From Candidatus Baldrarchaeum yapensis (GTDB lineage: Archaea > Asgardarchaeota > Baldrarchaeia > Baldrarchaeales > Baldrarchaeaceae): a stretch of DNA of 23,472 bases. Shown here one piece after another: positions 7,281 through 14,662 of the stretch. The notes under the pieces were generated by a model, which saw only the letters and a list, made by a program, of their open reading frames with translations, did not search any database and was not told where the DNA came from. Position numbers and translations under genes: made by a program. The stretch spans positions 1 to 23,472 of the forward strand of contig JAEOSH010000032.1 in the NCBI GenBank assembly GCA_016840465.1, in the 5' to 3' direction. Numbering within the stretch: the stretch's first letter is position 1; every line of letters starts with the position of its first letter.

Positions 7281-7631
7281 ATGAAGGCATGGGAAATAAG
7301 CGAACTCCTTAAGGAGCAGGGCTACCGGTTGCTCGATATTTACAGGACGAAAAACGCGGACATACTGAGGGTGCAGAATATCTCCACCGGTGAGGTCTTT
7401 AAGGTGCGAATTTCGGGCTTTAAGGAATCGGTAACCCCTGATCAACTGCTGGAACTCCTCAAAAAGCAGAGGATAAAATTGGAGGACGACAAGAAGGCGT
7501 GGCTCGAGAGAATTAAGAAAAAGATGAAAAAGGTCAGAATAGTCGGAAGGAAAGAAGAAAGGAAGAAGGAGGAAAAAGCGGAAGAGGTTGAGAGGAAAGA
7601 GGAGGAAAAAGAGGCGGGCGAGGAATCATAG
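7281..7631 (+). CDS. Small protein with highly charged C-terminal helix
   Basis: ATG 7281 follows GGGAGGT by seven bases, which makes it a better start than the GTG at 7263. The 116-residue product has a compact N-terminal domain of about 60 residues (helix WEISELLKEQGYRLLDI, then a beta hairpin with VQNISTGEVFKVRI) followed by an unbroken Lys/Glu/Arg stretch of about 55 residues that is likely a single helix or disordered. The N-terminal part may bind RNA or protein; no catalytic motif is seen. It is divergent from the DUF72 gene and its stop overlaps the end of the minus-strand operon by six bases. Confidence 0.7.
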   Translation: MKAWEISELLKEQGYRLLDIYRTKNADILRVQNISTGEVFKVRISGFKESVTPDQLLELLKKQRIKLEDDKKAWLERIKKKMKKVRIVGRKEERKKEEKAEEVERKEEEKEAGEES

Positions 7632-8006
7632 CCACGCGTCTATCACATTTATCGGAACTGCGCGCAACACTATGGCGTACTCCCCATTGCTTATCGCAAC
7701 GCGGTTTCCATGGCCAAGAACCCAGAAAATGTTTCTCCCGAGAACCTTTTCCGCCCTCCTCACAAGATCGTACCCCACCGCGAGCCCATCCCTCAGCAGA
7801 ACAACATACTCCTTTCCGTCAATCTTAACCCTCGCGCTTTCACCTCTCCCCACAAACCTGATTCCCCCGCGCTTCAGCAATGCGACAACCTCCTTATGAG
7901 GCATTAATATGGCGTCTTCTCGAAGTGAGTAGATCCCGCCGTTTGCGCATTTCACCGGCGCGAATATTCTTCGAAACCTCTCAACACACCTGATATTCTC
8001 TCGCAT
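7626..8006 (-). CDS. Hypothetical 126-residue protein, last gene of the nitrogenase-like operon
   Basis: The ATG at 8006 overlaps the stop of the NifK/BchB-like gene in a TGATG arrangement, so translation is coupled to it; a GTG one codon earlier is also possible. The product is mostly beta-strand (FVGRGESARVKIDGKEYVVLLRDG; FWVLGHGNRVAISNGEYAIVLRAV), consistent with a small barrel, with C7 and C20 near the N-terminus. It is not recognised. Its position suggests a role as an accessory, assembly or electron-transfer partner of the reductase, but this is inference from location only. Confidence 0.7.
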   Translation of the reverse strand: MRENIRCVERFRRIFAPVKCANGGIYSLREDAILMPHKEVVALLKRGGIRFVGRGESARVKIDGKEYVVLLRDGLAVGYDLVRRAEKVLGRNIFWVLGHGNRVAISNGEYAIVLRAVPINVIDAWL

Positions 8007-9544
8007 CACTTCATCCCTACCCTCATTGCCTCCAGCACTGCTTCCTCTACGTCCTTTACGGTCACCTTCCTTCCCCTAACCCTCTCACGAAGTATTCTCT
8101 CAATGGCAAATCTCACACGTGACCTTATGAAGTGAGGTACTCTTGCCAGCACGCCGTTCAGCCGCTCTAACGCCTCTTCCTCATACATTAGGCCTTCCTC
8201 CGACCGGATATCCTCTCGTGGATGGCTCCGCTTGTACGCATACACAAACTTGACGGTTTCCTCCCACACCCTGTGGAGAAGATAGGAGACCCCACGGATC
8301 CCCCTGAACGGCGCATCTAGGTATCGACTTGAGAAGTACCTCGCCGGTTCACTTGCTGGTATGAAACTACCAATACCGGCCTCCTGCGAAGCCAAGTACT
8401 CCGTGAATCCACCAAATACCATGAACGGGGACGCGCTCTTCAGGGAGTCGACTATCTGCTCCTTCCCCGGCATGACTAGAACCTTAGTGCCACCAAGTTC
8501 CCGTTCTCTGAAGAACCCTACAAGCGCTTCATGCATGCCGTTCTTTATTCCAATGACCGCAAGTGACATCCATAGATCATCCGAGAGAACCCTCGAGAGC
8601 CCATAGGCCAGCGTGTTCGATCCGAAAACCGCAACCGGGCTGTCCGCAATAGTGAACCCCGAAATGTCCATGTCATCTATGACACTCGCGCCCCAAACCC
8701 TCATTTCCCGAGCCAAGAACTCCTCCACGCGTTTCGAAATACTAGGGAAGTACTCCTTCAACCCTTCGAGAAACTCCATCGTTCCCTCGATGCCGAACGG
8801 CACCTCGGTGTAATAGGCGATGCCGAACTCCTTTTCCAGAAAGCGTGCAGCACTTTCTCCAAAGTCGTAAGGATACATTAGTATCGTGAGATCCGCATGG
8901 GGTAGATTTCTGAAATCCTCGATGCCCGCATTCGCAGGGACTATTGCGTTTATGCGCAGATCCACGCCTTTAAGGAGCCTCAAGGTCTCCAGCAGGTCGG
9001 CTCTCCAGTTGAATATCCCCTTTGTTGGCCCAATTATGTTAACACTCGGCTGTTTTCCGTCACCACCTCCACTAGCCTTTTGATCGCAGAACTCCCGTGT
9101 CAGCACATAAAGAGCCTTATCTATTCCGTCATAAAACGTATCACGGAGGGTGTTCGCATAAATGGGCACCACCGGAACCTCCACATCGCACCTCAGGCCC
9201 TCGACCTCGCACTGGAGTATATCCTCACTGATGAGCAGTTCGGTTACGTTAGTCGTAGTCACAACTAAAAGCTCGGGGTTGTAGTTCTTTACCGCCTCTT
9301 TCACGGCCCTCCTCAGTCTATCAAGCCCCCCATGCGCAACGTCAGTCGCCAGCAGGCTTGAAGTAAAAATGTGGCACCCCTGCTTTTCCGCAATCACAAA
9401 CTCGGAGACCGCGTAGTTTGAGCATCCCGACGGACTGTGAATCACGGGAATTGCCCTCTTCATCGATAGTACCACATCACAGATCCCCTGGAAACTGGAC
9501 GATATTACCTCCTCAGAATACAAGCTCCGGCTCACCGATACCAT
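8006..9544 (-). CDS. NifK/BchB-like subunit of a nitrogenase-like reductase, with PCP_red-like C-terminus
   Basis: The 512-residue protein belongs to nitrogenase component 1 type oxidoreductases. The N-terminal signature AIPVIHSPSGCSNYA places C41 where NifK has a P-cluster cysteine and BchB has its cluster-ligating Asp36 (HAPQGD). The residue expected to be cysteine in the STTC.sEliGdD motif is Asn99 (TTTNVTELLISED), and the first NifK cysteine is missing, so only one canonical ligand remains; C22 and C57 are extra. The last 60 residues (about 453-512), with ALERL, ARVPHFIRSRVR, AIERILRE and VTVKDVEEAV, closely follow the PCP_red domain at the C-terminus of BchB/ChlB, and the overall length also fits BchB. 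I chose ATG 9544 (GAGGGGG just upstream); GTG 9535 is an alternative. It overlaps the NifD-like gene by 32 bases. Confidence 0.8.
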   Translation of the reverse strand: MVSVSRSLYSEEVISSSFQGICDVVLSMKRAIPVIHSPSGCSNYAVSEFVIAEKQGCHIFTSSLLATDVAHGGLDRLRRAVKEAVKNYNPELLVVTTTNVTELLISEDILQCEVEGLRCDVEVPVVPIYANTLRDTFYDGIDKALYVLTREFCDQKASGGGDGKQPSVNIIGPTKGIFNWRADLLETLRLLKGVDLRINAIVPANAGIEDFRNLPHADLTILMYPYDFGESAARFLEKEFGIAYYTEVPFGIEGTMEFLEGLKEYFPSISKRVEEFLAREMRVWGASVIDDMDISGFTIADSPVAVFGSNTLAYGLSRVLSDDLWMSLAVIGIKNGMHEALVGFFRERELGGTKVLVMPGKEQIVDSLKSASPFMVFGGFTEYLASQEAGIGSFIPASEPARYFSSRYLDAPFRGIRGVSYLLHRVWEETVKFVYAYKRSHPREDIRSEEGLMYEEEALERLNGVLARVPHFIRSRVRFAIERILRERVRGRKVTVKDVEEAVLEAMRVGMK

Positions 9545-10802
9545 CCCCCTCGAACTTATATTCCAAGAAGGGATCACAAACCAGGTTGAATCTCCTCATA
9601 AAATCACGGAACCTCCTAACCTTCCCATCCAGCTTCCTGACAAAGTCTCTACCCGATTTTATTACACCAAGAAATCCGGGCACGTCCATATTTGCGATGG
9701 AAATCCTCGAAAAGAACCATGCGCCCATGTCGATTGCGAGCGATCCCATGATCCAGTTGCCGATCACGAAATCGAACTCCTCACCAGATACCCTTTTAAT
9801 CGTCTCGTACACGCTCCTCTCTTGATGGAACTCCCCACCGTTCTCCTCTATGAACGATACGTTCTCCCTCGCCAGTGGGGGAGCATACGACGTGAAAACA
9901 ACCGTCTCCATTCCTAGAGATACTGCTATCGACGCAAGGTTCACCTCCCTGCCCAGACTCGACGCTATCAGCACTTTTCTCCCAGACAACTTATCCTTCA
10001 GTTTCTCAACCTCATGCTCCCACCTGTCGAACCTCGTATCTACCTTAACACCCGTAACATCGGAAACCCTCTCGACCGCGAGCCTCGTTGGAGCAGTTCC
10101 ATATGGAAGAACATCCACGTAGGGGATCCCAAATCTCCTCATGATCTCCTTCAGCGCCTCCTCCGCAAAGACGTGCAGTGGTATGTTTACTCCGGCAAGA
10201 GGTGCCCTAATGATTTGATCTATTGGTGAGCCCTCGGATGACACGATGGCGGAATTCAACTTCATCGGTTTAAGAATCTCGGACATGTGGACCCTCCCGT
10301 GGAGCGTGGCATATCCCAATATGTTGAATCGGGTTGCTTCCGCCCCCTCCTGCGCGTCCATTAGGTCAATAAGCGACTTCAGCGCCTCTCCAGCCCCCAT
10401 GTACTCAGCCCTGCAGTTATATCCGGCCTTCACAACAATGACGGGAACTCCCGTCTCTTCGGATAGTTGCTCCGCTACTGACATCAGATCCTCGTTTATT
10501 GTGAGAGACGTGCATCCCTCAATTATTGCCACGGCCTTGGGCCTCTTTCTCTCGATTAACTGCCTAATTGCCTCGTATACCTTATCCACCGCGCCGAATA
10601 TAGCCTCCCTTTCATTAAACACCGTCCCCGGAGTGTAAAGAGGGGATCCCAGACGTGCGACTGAGATGTGACAACGCAGGTTTGCAACACAGTCGCGTGC
10701 CGCGTGTATGTAAACCAGCAATCCGTTTACCTTTGACAGAAAGAATGTCGCATAGAAGGTGGAGCACATACCCTCGGGTTGAGGCTCAAAATATCCTCTC
10801 AT
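9513..10802 (-). CDS. NifD/BchN-like subunit of a nitrogenase-like reductase
   Basis: The 429-residue protein is the alpha-type subunit of a nitrogenase-like component 1. It has three cysteines with the spacing of BchN/NifD cluster ligands: C13 (PEGMCSTF), C38 (HAARDC) and C97 (IIEGCTSLTINEDL), that is 25 and 59 residues apart; BchN, from memory, has 25 and 61. Between them lies the family block GTVFNEREAIFGAVDKVYEAI. Later Rossmann-like domains include VPVIVVKAGYNC and KVLIASSLGREVNLASIAVSLGMETVVFTSY. Known relatives are BchN (protochlorophyllide reduction), BchY, CfbD (coenzyme F430) and NifD; residues around a FeMo-cofactor could not be recognised, so nitrogen fixation is unlikely. Its ATG overlaps the NifH-like stop by four bases (ATGA). 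Confidence 0.82.
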   Translation of the reverse strand: MRGYFEPQPEGMCSTFYATFFLSKVNGLLVYIHAARDCVANLRCHISVARLGSPLYTPGTVFNEREAIFGAVDKVYEAIRQLIERKRPKAVAIIEGCTSLTINEDLMSVAEQLSEETGVPVIVVKAGYNCRAEYMGAGEALKSLIDLMDAQEGAEATRFNILGYATLHGRVHMSEILKPMKLNSAIVSSEGSPIDQIIRAPLAGVNIPLHVFAEEALKEIMRRFGIPYVDVLPYGTAPTRLAVERVSDVTGVKVDTRFDRWEHEVEKLKDKLSGRKVLIASSLGREVNLASIAVSLGMETVVFTSYAPPLARENVSFIEENGGEFHQERSVYETIKRVSGEEFDFVIGNWIMGSLAIDMGAWFFSRISIANMDVPGFLGVIKSGRDFVRKLDGKVRRFRDFMRRFNLVCDPFLEYKFEGDGIGEPELVF

Positions 10803-11692
10803 ACCACCTCGACCCCCGCGTACGTGAACCTCAAAAGATCTCCATATGGAATCGGGGTGGGTACCACCTTCAGGTTATTCGAAAGGACCTTTTCCGCGAG
10901 TTCCCTGAAGATCCTCACCGCATTAGAGTCAGGGAATGCTTCGAGAACGGTTTTGCCCAGCTTATCCGCCTCCAGAACCTCAGGCATTCTGGGCAAGATT
11001 CCTATGACGTTGGCGCCCATCAGAGATGCAAACTCCTCTATTATCTCCCTCTCCCCAGGCACGCCCCGCATGTTGCCTATCAATCCCCCGAGCGCAACCC
11101 CATGCCTACTATACCTTCTTATTGCCGCACATAGGTTGTTTGCCGCATACAGTGACATGAACTCTCCCGATGTTACAATGTAAACCTCACGGGCGAACCC
11201 TCTCTGCATGGGCTGTGCAAAGCCCCCGCAGACGACATCTCCTAGGATGTCATAGATCACCACATCGATCTTCAGCTCCTTGAAAACGTCCTTTGCCCTC
11301 AGGAACTCAAGCGCCGTTATTACGGCTCTTCCTCCACAACCCACGCCCGGCTCGGGCCCACCGCTTTCGGCACAAAAGACCCCGGCAAATCCCTCCACTA
11401 TCACCTCGTTCAGATCCACCCTGTCGAAGTCCATGTCCACTTCGCGCAACTTGTCCAGGATTGTCGGGATATGGTTGCTACCGGTTAGTAGCCGAGTGCT
11501 GTCCCTTTTGGGATCACACCCCACTTGGAGTACTCGGAGCCCCCTTAATGCGAACGCCGCAGACAGGTTGCACGCTATTGTCGACTTTCCGATACCCCCT
11601 TTCCCGTAAATTGCAATCGCCCTTGGCTCTTTCTCCTCAAACCTCACGGGTTTGATTCTCCTTCTGAGAATAACACATGGGGACTCACACAT
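10799..11692 (-). CDS. NifH/BchL-like iron protein (ATP-dependent reductase)
   Basis: The 297-residue product is a nitrogenase-reductase family iron protein. It has the deviant P-loop YGKGGIGKSTIACNLS (GKGGIGKS at 30-37), the switch region VGCDPKRDSTRLL, and both 4Fe-4S ligands of the homodimer: C119 in EPGVGCGGR and C155 in DILGDVVCGGFA. Arg122 matches the ADP-ribosylated Arg of NifH. It would pass electrons with ATP hydrolysis to the D/K-like complex encoded next. ATG 11692 is chosen since a perfect GGAGGTGAT lies four bases upstream, inside the end of the HerA-like gene, which it overlaps by eight bases; the longer reading from 11728 is rejected. The 25 residues before the first strand, with CxxxC (C2, C6) and a basic run, are longer than in NifH. 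Confidence 0.85.
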   Translation of the reverse strand: MCESPCVILRRRIKPVRFEEKEPRAIAIYGKGGIGKSTIACNLSAAFALRGLRVLQVGCDPKRDSTRLLTGSNHIPTILDKLREVDMDFDRVDLNEVIVEGFAGVFCAESGGPEPGVGCGGRAVITALEFLRAKDVFKELKIDVVIYDILGDVVCGGFAQPMQRGFAREVYIVTSGEFMSLYAANNLCAAIRRYSRHGVALGGLIGNMRGVPGEREIIEEFASLMGANVIGILPRMPEVLEADKLGKTVLEAFPDSNAVRIFRELAEKVLSNNLKVVPTPIPYGDLLRFTYAGVEVV

Positions 11693-13253
11693 CTCCATCA
11701 CCTCCCGACTTTTTACCCTTATACTCATAATACGAGTGAAGAGCGCGAGAACCCTTCTCGGTGAGATAGTACACCCTCCTGACCAGCTTCCCTATCTTCT
11801 GCTCAGTCGGGTGGACGTAACCCTCCTCCTCCATCTTCTGAATGAGGCGAGCACAATACGGAACGTCAAGGTCGAGAGTTGTCGCAATGTTGAACAGAGA
11901 TAGGCCGGGGTACTCCTTAATGAGATTTAGAACCTCCGCGGCGCTGTCCGCATCTGCTCCAAAGTCCATTAATAGAAGGGGAACGGGGGGATGCCCGGAG
12001 CAACTTTGCACGACGACCTCCGGGAACAAGTACGTGACCCGAGAAAGTATCTGTTCGTCGGTGGATGCTGGGATCTCCGCTAGGGATCTGTCCACCCTAA
12101 CCAAAAACGGTTCGGAGAAACCATATCTGAACACCACTGCATGATACGGCTCCAAGTTCTTAAGATAGGACATCTGGTACAGCCTTCTTCTGCCCTCGGG
12201 CGCATGAATTCCTATTGCGAATTCCCTCAGGTTCAGCACGTCCGCAACTATCCTCTGCTCGATCCTCGTGCCCACCTTAAATGATATACGGTTCCCTATC
12301 TTTGCAAAGAGTGAGGGGTGGACAAGTCCCGGTGACGAGGTTGTCAGGAGAACAAAATGCCCTCTGGAACGGAGTTCATCCAGATATCCTAGGAGTTCGA
12401 CTGCGCTCTCATGTCTGGTGCCCCTTGAAAACAAATGGTGACACTCGTCCAGCAACAAGACGATATTCTCACGAAGACCCGAGGCGAGGATTTTAATCAT
12501 GAATATCACCTCTACGAGACTTAAAACCTTGGATGAAAGTTTAGGAACCTCTATAACGACGCATCGCTCGGCGAGTTCTCTGATGCCGATTGTCTGCTCC
12601 CGGCAAAACATTCTAGCAAGAGGAGGTACCGTTAAAACTTGGAGTTCTTTTTCTAATGCTGAGATGAGGTATGCAACCCTCGGACCCTCGGCTCCGGATA
12701 GCGATGACAGTCTCTCCCTCAATTGGAGGAGAGTCGGCGTGGGATCCTCCTCATATGCATCATATAGAATTTTGAGAAAGATCCTCCACGCATCGGGGCT
12801 CATCTGAAGCACCGCCGCAAAGATATTCGCAACATGCAGTGCATAGTCCTCCCTTTTTGCGCCTTCGGTGTCGAGGGGGTTTAACACGAACGTTTCGCCC
12901 AAACGCAGGACCACAACCTCGGAATTCAGTCCGTGGAGCCTTCTGTACTCGGCATCCGACGTTACCACTATGAACCTGTAACCTCGGTCATGAAGCCCTG
13001 AAAGAATCTTCGCGCAGAGAGCATACCTTTCGATGGAGGTTCCCGCCATTACTAGCGTTCCGTGTCTCAATTCCTCAAGTGTAAAGCCCGCCGCCCCACA
13101 TGGTTCAAAGTTCTCTGTTTCTATGATCTCGCCTACCGCAACGTCGCATGAGACGTGAGAGGGGGTGACATATTCTACCGGAAGTTCCGGCGGCATCATC
13201 TTCACAGAGAACGTCGGAATTTGAAAGAACCTCAAAACCTCATCTCCGCTCAT
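11685..13253 (-). CDS. HerA-like ATPase with degenerate Walker A and C-terminal winged helix
   Basis: The 522-residue protein has the HerA/FtsK plan: an N-terminal part with a strand reaching HGTLVMAGT (64-72), the long insertion with LNPLD and a helical bundle (about 125-205), VVIEVPKLSS, the Walker B strand NIVLLLDECHHLF (D269, E270), ELRSRGHFVLLTTSSPG as the sensor/motif III region, and a C-terminal winged helix (about 430-510) ending in VRRVYYLTEKGSRAL. At the Walker A position HerA has GTTGSGKS; here it reads GTSIERYA, with the GK[ST] core gone, so ATP binding is in doubt. It starts at ATG 13253 in a TGATG overlap with the upstream membrane-protein gene. The winged helix suggests DNA binding; the pairing suggests it docks onto that membrane protein. 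Confidence 0.75.
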   Translation of the reverse strand: MSGDEVLRFFQIPTFSVKMMPPELPVEYVTPSHVSCDVAVGEIIETENFEPCGAAGFTLEELRHGTLVMAGTSIERYALCAKILSGLHDRGYRFIVVTSDAEYRRLHGLNSEVVVLRLGETFVLNPLDTEGAKREDYALHVANIFAAVLQMSPDAWRIFLKILYDAYEEDPTPTLLQLRERLSSLSGAEGPRVAYLISALEKELQVLTVPPLARMFCREQTIGIRELAERCVVIEVPKLSSKVLSLVEVIFMIKILASGLRENIVLLLDECHHLFSRGTRHESAVELLGYLDELRSRGHFVLLTTSSPGLVHPSLFAKIGNRISFKVGTRIEQRIVADVLNLREFAIGIHAPEGRRRLYQMSYLKNLEPYHAVVFRYGFSEPFLVRVDRSLAEIPASTDEQILSRVTYLFPEVVVQSCSGHPPVPLLLMDFGADADSAAEVLNLIKEYPGLSLFNIATTLDLDVPYCARLIQKMEEEGYVHPTEQKIGKLVRRVYYLTEKGSRALHSYYEYKGKKSGGDGDV

Positions 13254-14008
13254 CACGATCCCCCTTCTACCCCTCTGACCACGCATAACACCGCCTCCCT
13301 CAGTTCTTCACCACGCAAAACCCTCAACTTTGTGTGAGGGAAACCGCTCAGGAACAGGGACTTTATCTTTGAAACCCTCTCCCTGACCCTTTCCGCGCAC
13401 TCCACGAGACCTTTCTCCGAATTACCCGTTTCGTATCTGGTCAATAGAAGCATACGACATCTCCAGACGCCTCCGATGGATGTCAGCAAACTCTCCCTCG
13501 CCTCTGACATCTTTCTCTTCAGTTTCTCTTTGTACTCATCCGATAATTCGGGCTCCCTCAAAGCCTCCTCCGGGCTCAGCGGCTCCTGGATGAACACATA
13601 AACAAGTGGTATCCTCTCCGCATACGCGGACCTTATGAAAAATTCAAAGTTCCCCCGCACACCTATCGGTATCCTCTCAAGTTCCAGACCGCCCACAGCA
13701 ATTACTTTTGACCCCTGTCTGAAAAGTATCACATCCTCGATAATCTCCCCCTGCGGCATCCCGTCCGTACCGGAGATGGCAAACTTGCCACTCCTATCAT
13801 TGATTATGCTGTTAATGACGGATGCCGATAAGACGCCGAACAGTACACTTATTATAAGCGCGCTTGGACCCGGAAGCACATTCTCCAGCGCGTAAGACGC
13901 CAGGATGAACATCAGCAACCCTACCCATACACATACCAACCTGTAATTGGAAGAGCTCCCGCCACTATTCGGTTTGCGAATATGAATCCTACCCGCTACT
14001 CCTTCCAC
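13253..14008 (-). CDS. Two-pass membrane protein with soluble C-terminal domain
   Basis: The 251-residue product has two close hydrophobic segments (about 24-43 and 48-69) and then a roughly 180-residue soluble domain, predicted cytoplasmic. That domain includes NFEFFIRSAYAERIPLVYVF, a charged stretch with SPEEALREPELSDEYKEKL, GGVWRCRMLLLTRY, and a final VLRGEELREAVLCVV. This order (hydrophobic hairpin, then a strand-rich domain ending in a gel/reelr-type helix) is like the membrane-proximal part that precedes the motor in VirB4/CedB-type ATPases, here encoded apart from its HerA-like neighbour. The resemblance is by eye and weak. It starts at GTG 14008, overlaps the 99-residue gene by 20 bases, and shares one base with the HerA-like start. 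Confidence 0.65.
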   Translation of the reverse strand: MEGVAGRIHIRKPNSGGSSSNYRLVCVWVGLLMFILASYALENVLPGPSALIISVLFGVLSASVINSIINDRSGKFAISGTDGMPQGEIIEDVILFRQGSKVIAVGGLELERIPIGVRGNFEFFIRSAYAERIPLVYVFIQEPLSPEEALREPELSDEYKEKLKRKMSEARESLLTSIGGVWRCRMLLLTRYETGNSEKGLVECAERVRERVSKIKSLFLSGFPHTKLRVLRGEELREAVLCVVRGVEGGS

Positions 14009-14288
14009 CCGCCACCACCCCCACTAACACAACCATCATCAGGGAGAGAATCAGCGCGTTGACGGACAGCGATAGGAGAAGATCCGTGGATACGGTGGGC
14101 CGCACAAGTAGGTGCATGAAGTCTATGACCAGCACAAGCGCGATTAGCAAAGATGACTTGAGCGGACCGTACCTGCCTCTCGATCTAATTACCGTTATTA
14201 ACAGCCATGCGCTACCAAACAACCACAGATTCTCCAGCACGAACTTGAACAGCATCACATAAATTACGAGTTCCATGAAACTCGCCAT
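13989..14288 (-). CDS. Small three-pass membrane protein
   Basis: The 99-residue product is almost wholly hydrophobic, with segments at about 6-34 (one long or two short), 46-63 and 69-93, separated by the basic loop IRSRGRYGPLKS. No residue pattern identifies a transporter family. ATG 14288 follows GGAGGGG at suitable spacing inside the end of the preceding gene, with an overlap of 25 bases. Small multi-pass proteins accompany DNA-transfer and secretion ATPases, but no specific homology is claimed. Confidence 0.65.
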   Translation of the reverse strand: MASFMELVIYVMLFKFVLENLWLFGSAWLLITVIRSRGRYGPLKSSLLIALVLVIDFMHLLVRPTVSTDLLLSLSVNALILSLMMVVLVGVVAGGRSSG

Positions 14289-14662
14289 CCCATCCCCTCC
14301 TTCTCACAAGCGTGCGCCATCTCGCCCACTATCCACCTCAACAAGAGTTCAGACCTCGTGAAAATACGCACCCTGACGGCATTGTCACCTGCCGGGAGAA
14401 CTTTAACACGAACAGGATCGTTAGCTCTTCCATTCGTCACTCCGTCTGCACCCAAGTTTTTCACTACACTTTCGACAACGCCCCTCACCCTTTCCGCATC
14501 GGCTCCCCAGATGGTCAGTTCCGTCCTCCGATCGTAAACGCATATTTCGCTCAAAACATCATTAGGGCGCTTGGTACTTCCCCTGATCGATCTTACGATG
14601 AGTAAAAACATCACGGCGGAGTAAAGTGCAATTGTCAGGTTAATCGCGTCCACTTCCACCAC
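14264..14662 (-). CDS. One-pass membrane-anchored small protein
   Basis: The 132-residue product has one N-terminal hydrophobic segment (about 8-24) followed by basic residues (RSIRGSTKR), pointing to a cytoplasmic soluble domain of about 100 residues. That domain reads as strand-helix-strand repeats: ELTIWGADAERVRGVVESVV, PVRVKVLPAG, NAVRVRIFTRSELLLRWIVGEM. No family was recognised. GTG codons at 14662, 14659 and 14653 compete as starts. It overlaps the helicase stop by about 20 bases and the next membrane gene by 25 bases. Confidence 0.6.
   Translation of the reverse strand: MVEVDAINLTIALYSAVMFLLIVRSIRGSTKRPNDVLSEICVYDRRTELTIWGADAERVRGVVESVVKNLGADGVTNGRANDPVRVKVLPAGDNAVRVRIFTRSELLLRWIVGEMAHACEKEGMGWRVSWNS

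Noticed and set aside
10655-11183. Plus-strand frames of 134-159 residues inside the NifH/NifD-like genes
   Set aside because: Antisense shadows of well-conserved coding sequence.
7626-11692. True nitrogen-fixing nifHDK cluster
   Set aside because: The K-like subunit lacks two of three P-cluster cysteines, the subunits are short for NifD, no nifB/E/N is nearby and the K-like C-terminus is of the BchB type.
10799-11692. CfbCD (coenzyme F430) locus
   Set aside because: F430 synthesis uses a single NifD-like protein and neighbours such as the MurF-like cfbE; here there are separate D- and K-like subunits and none of those neighbours.
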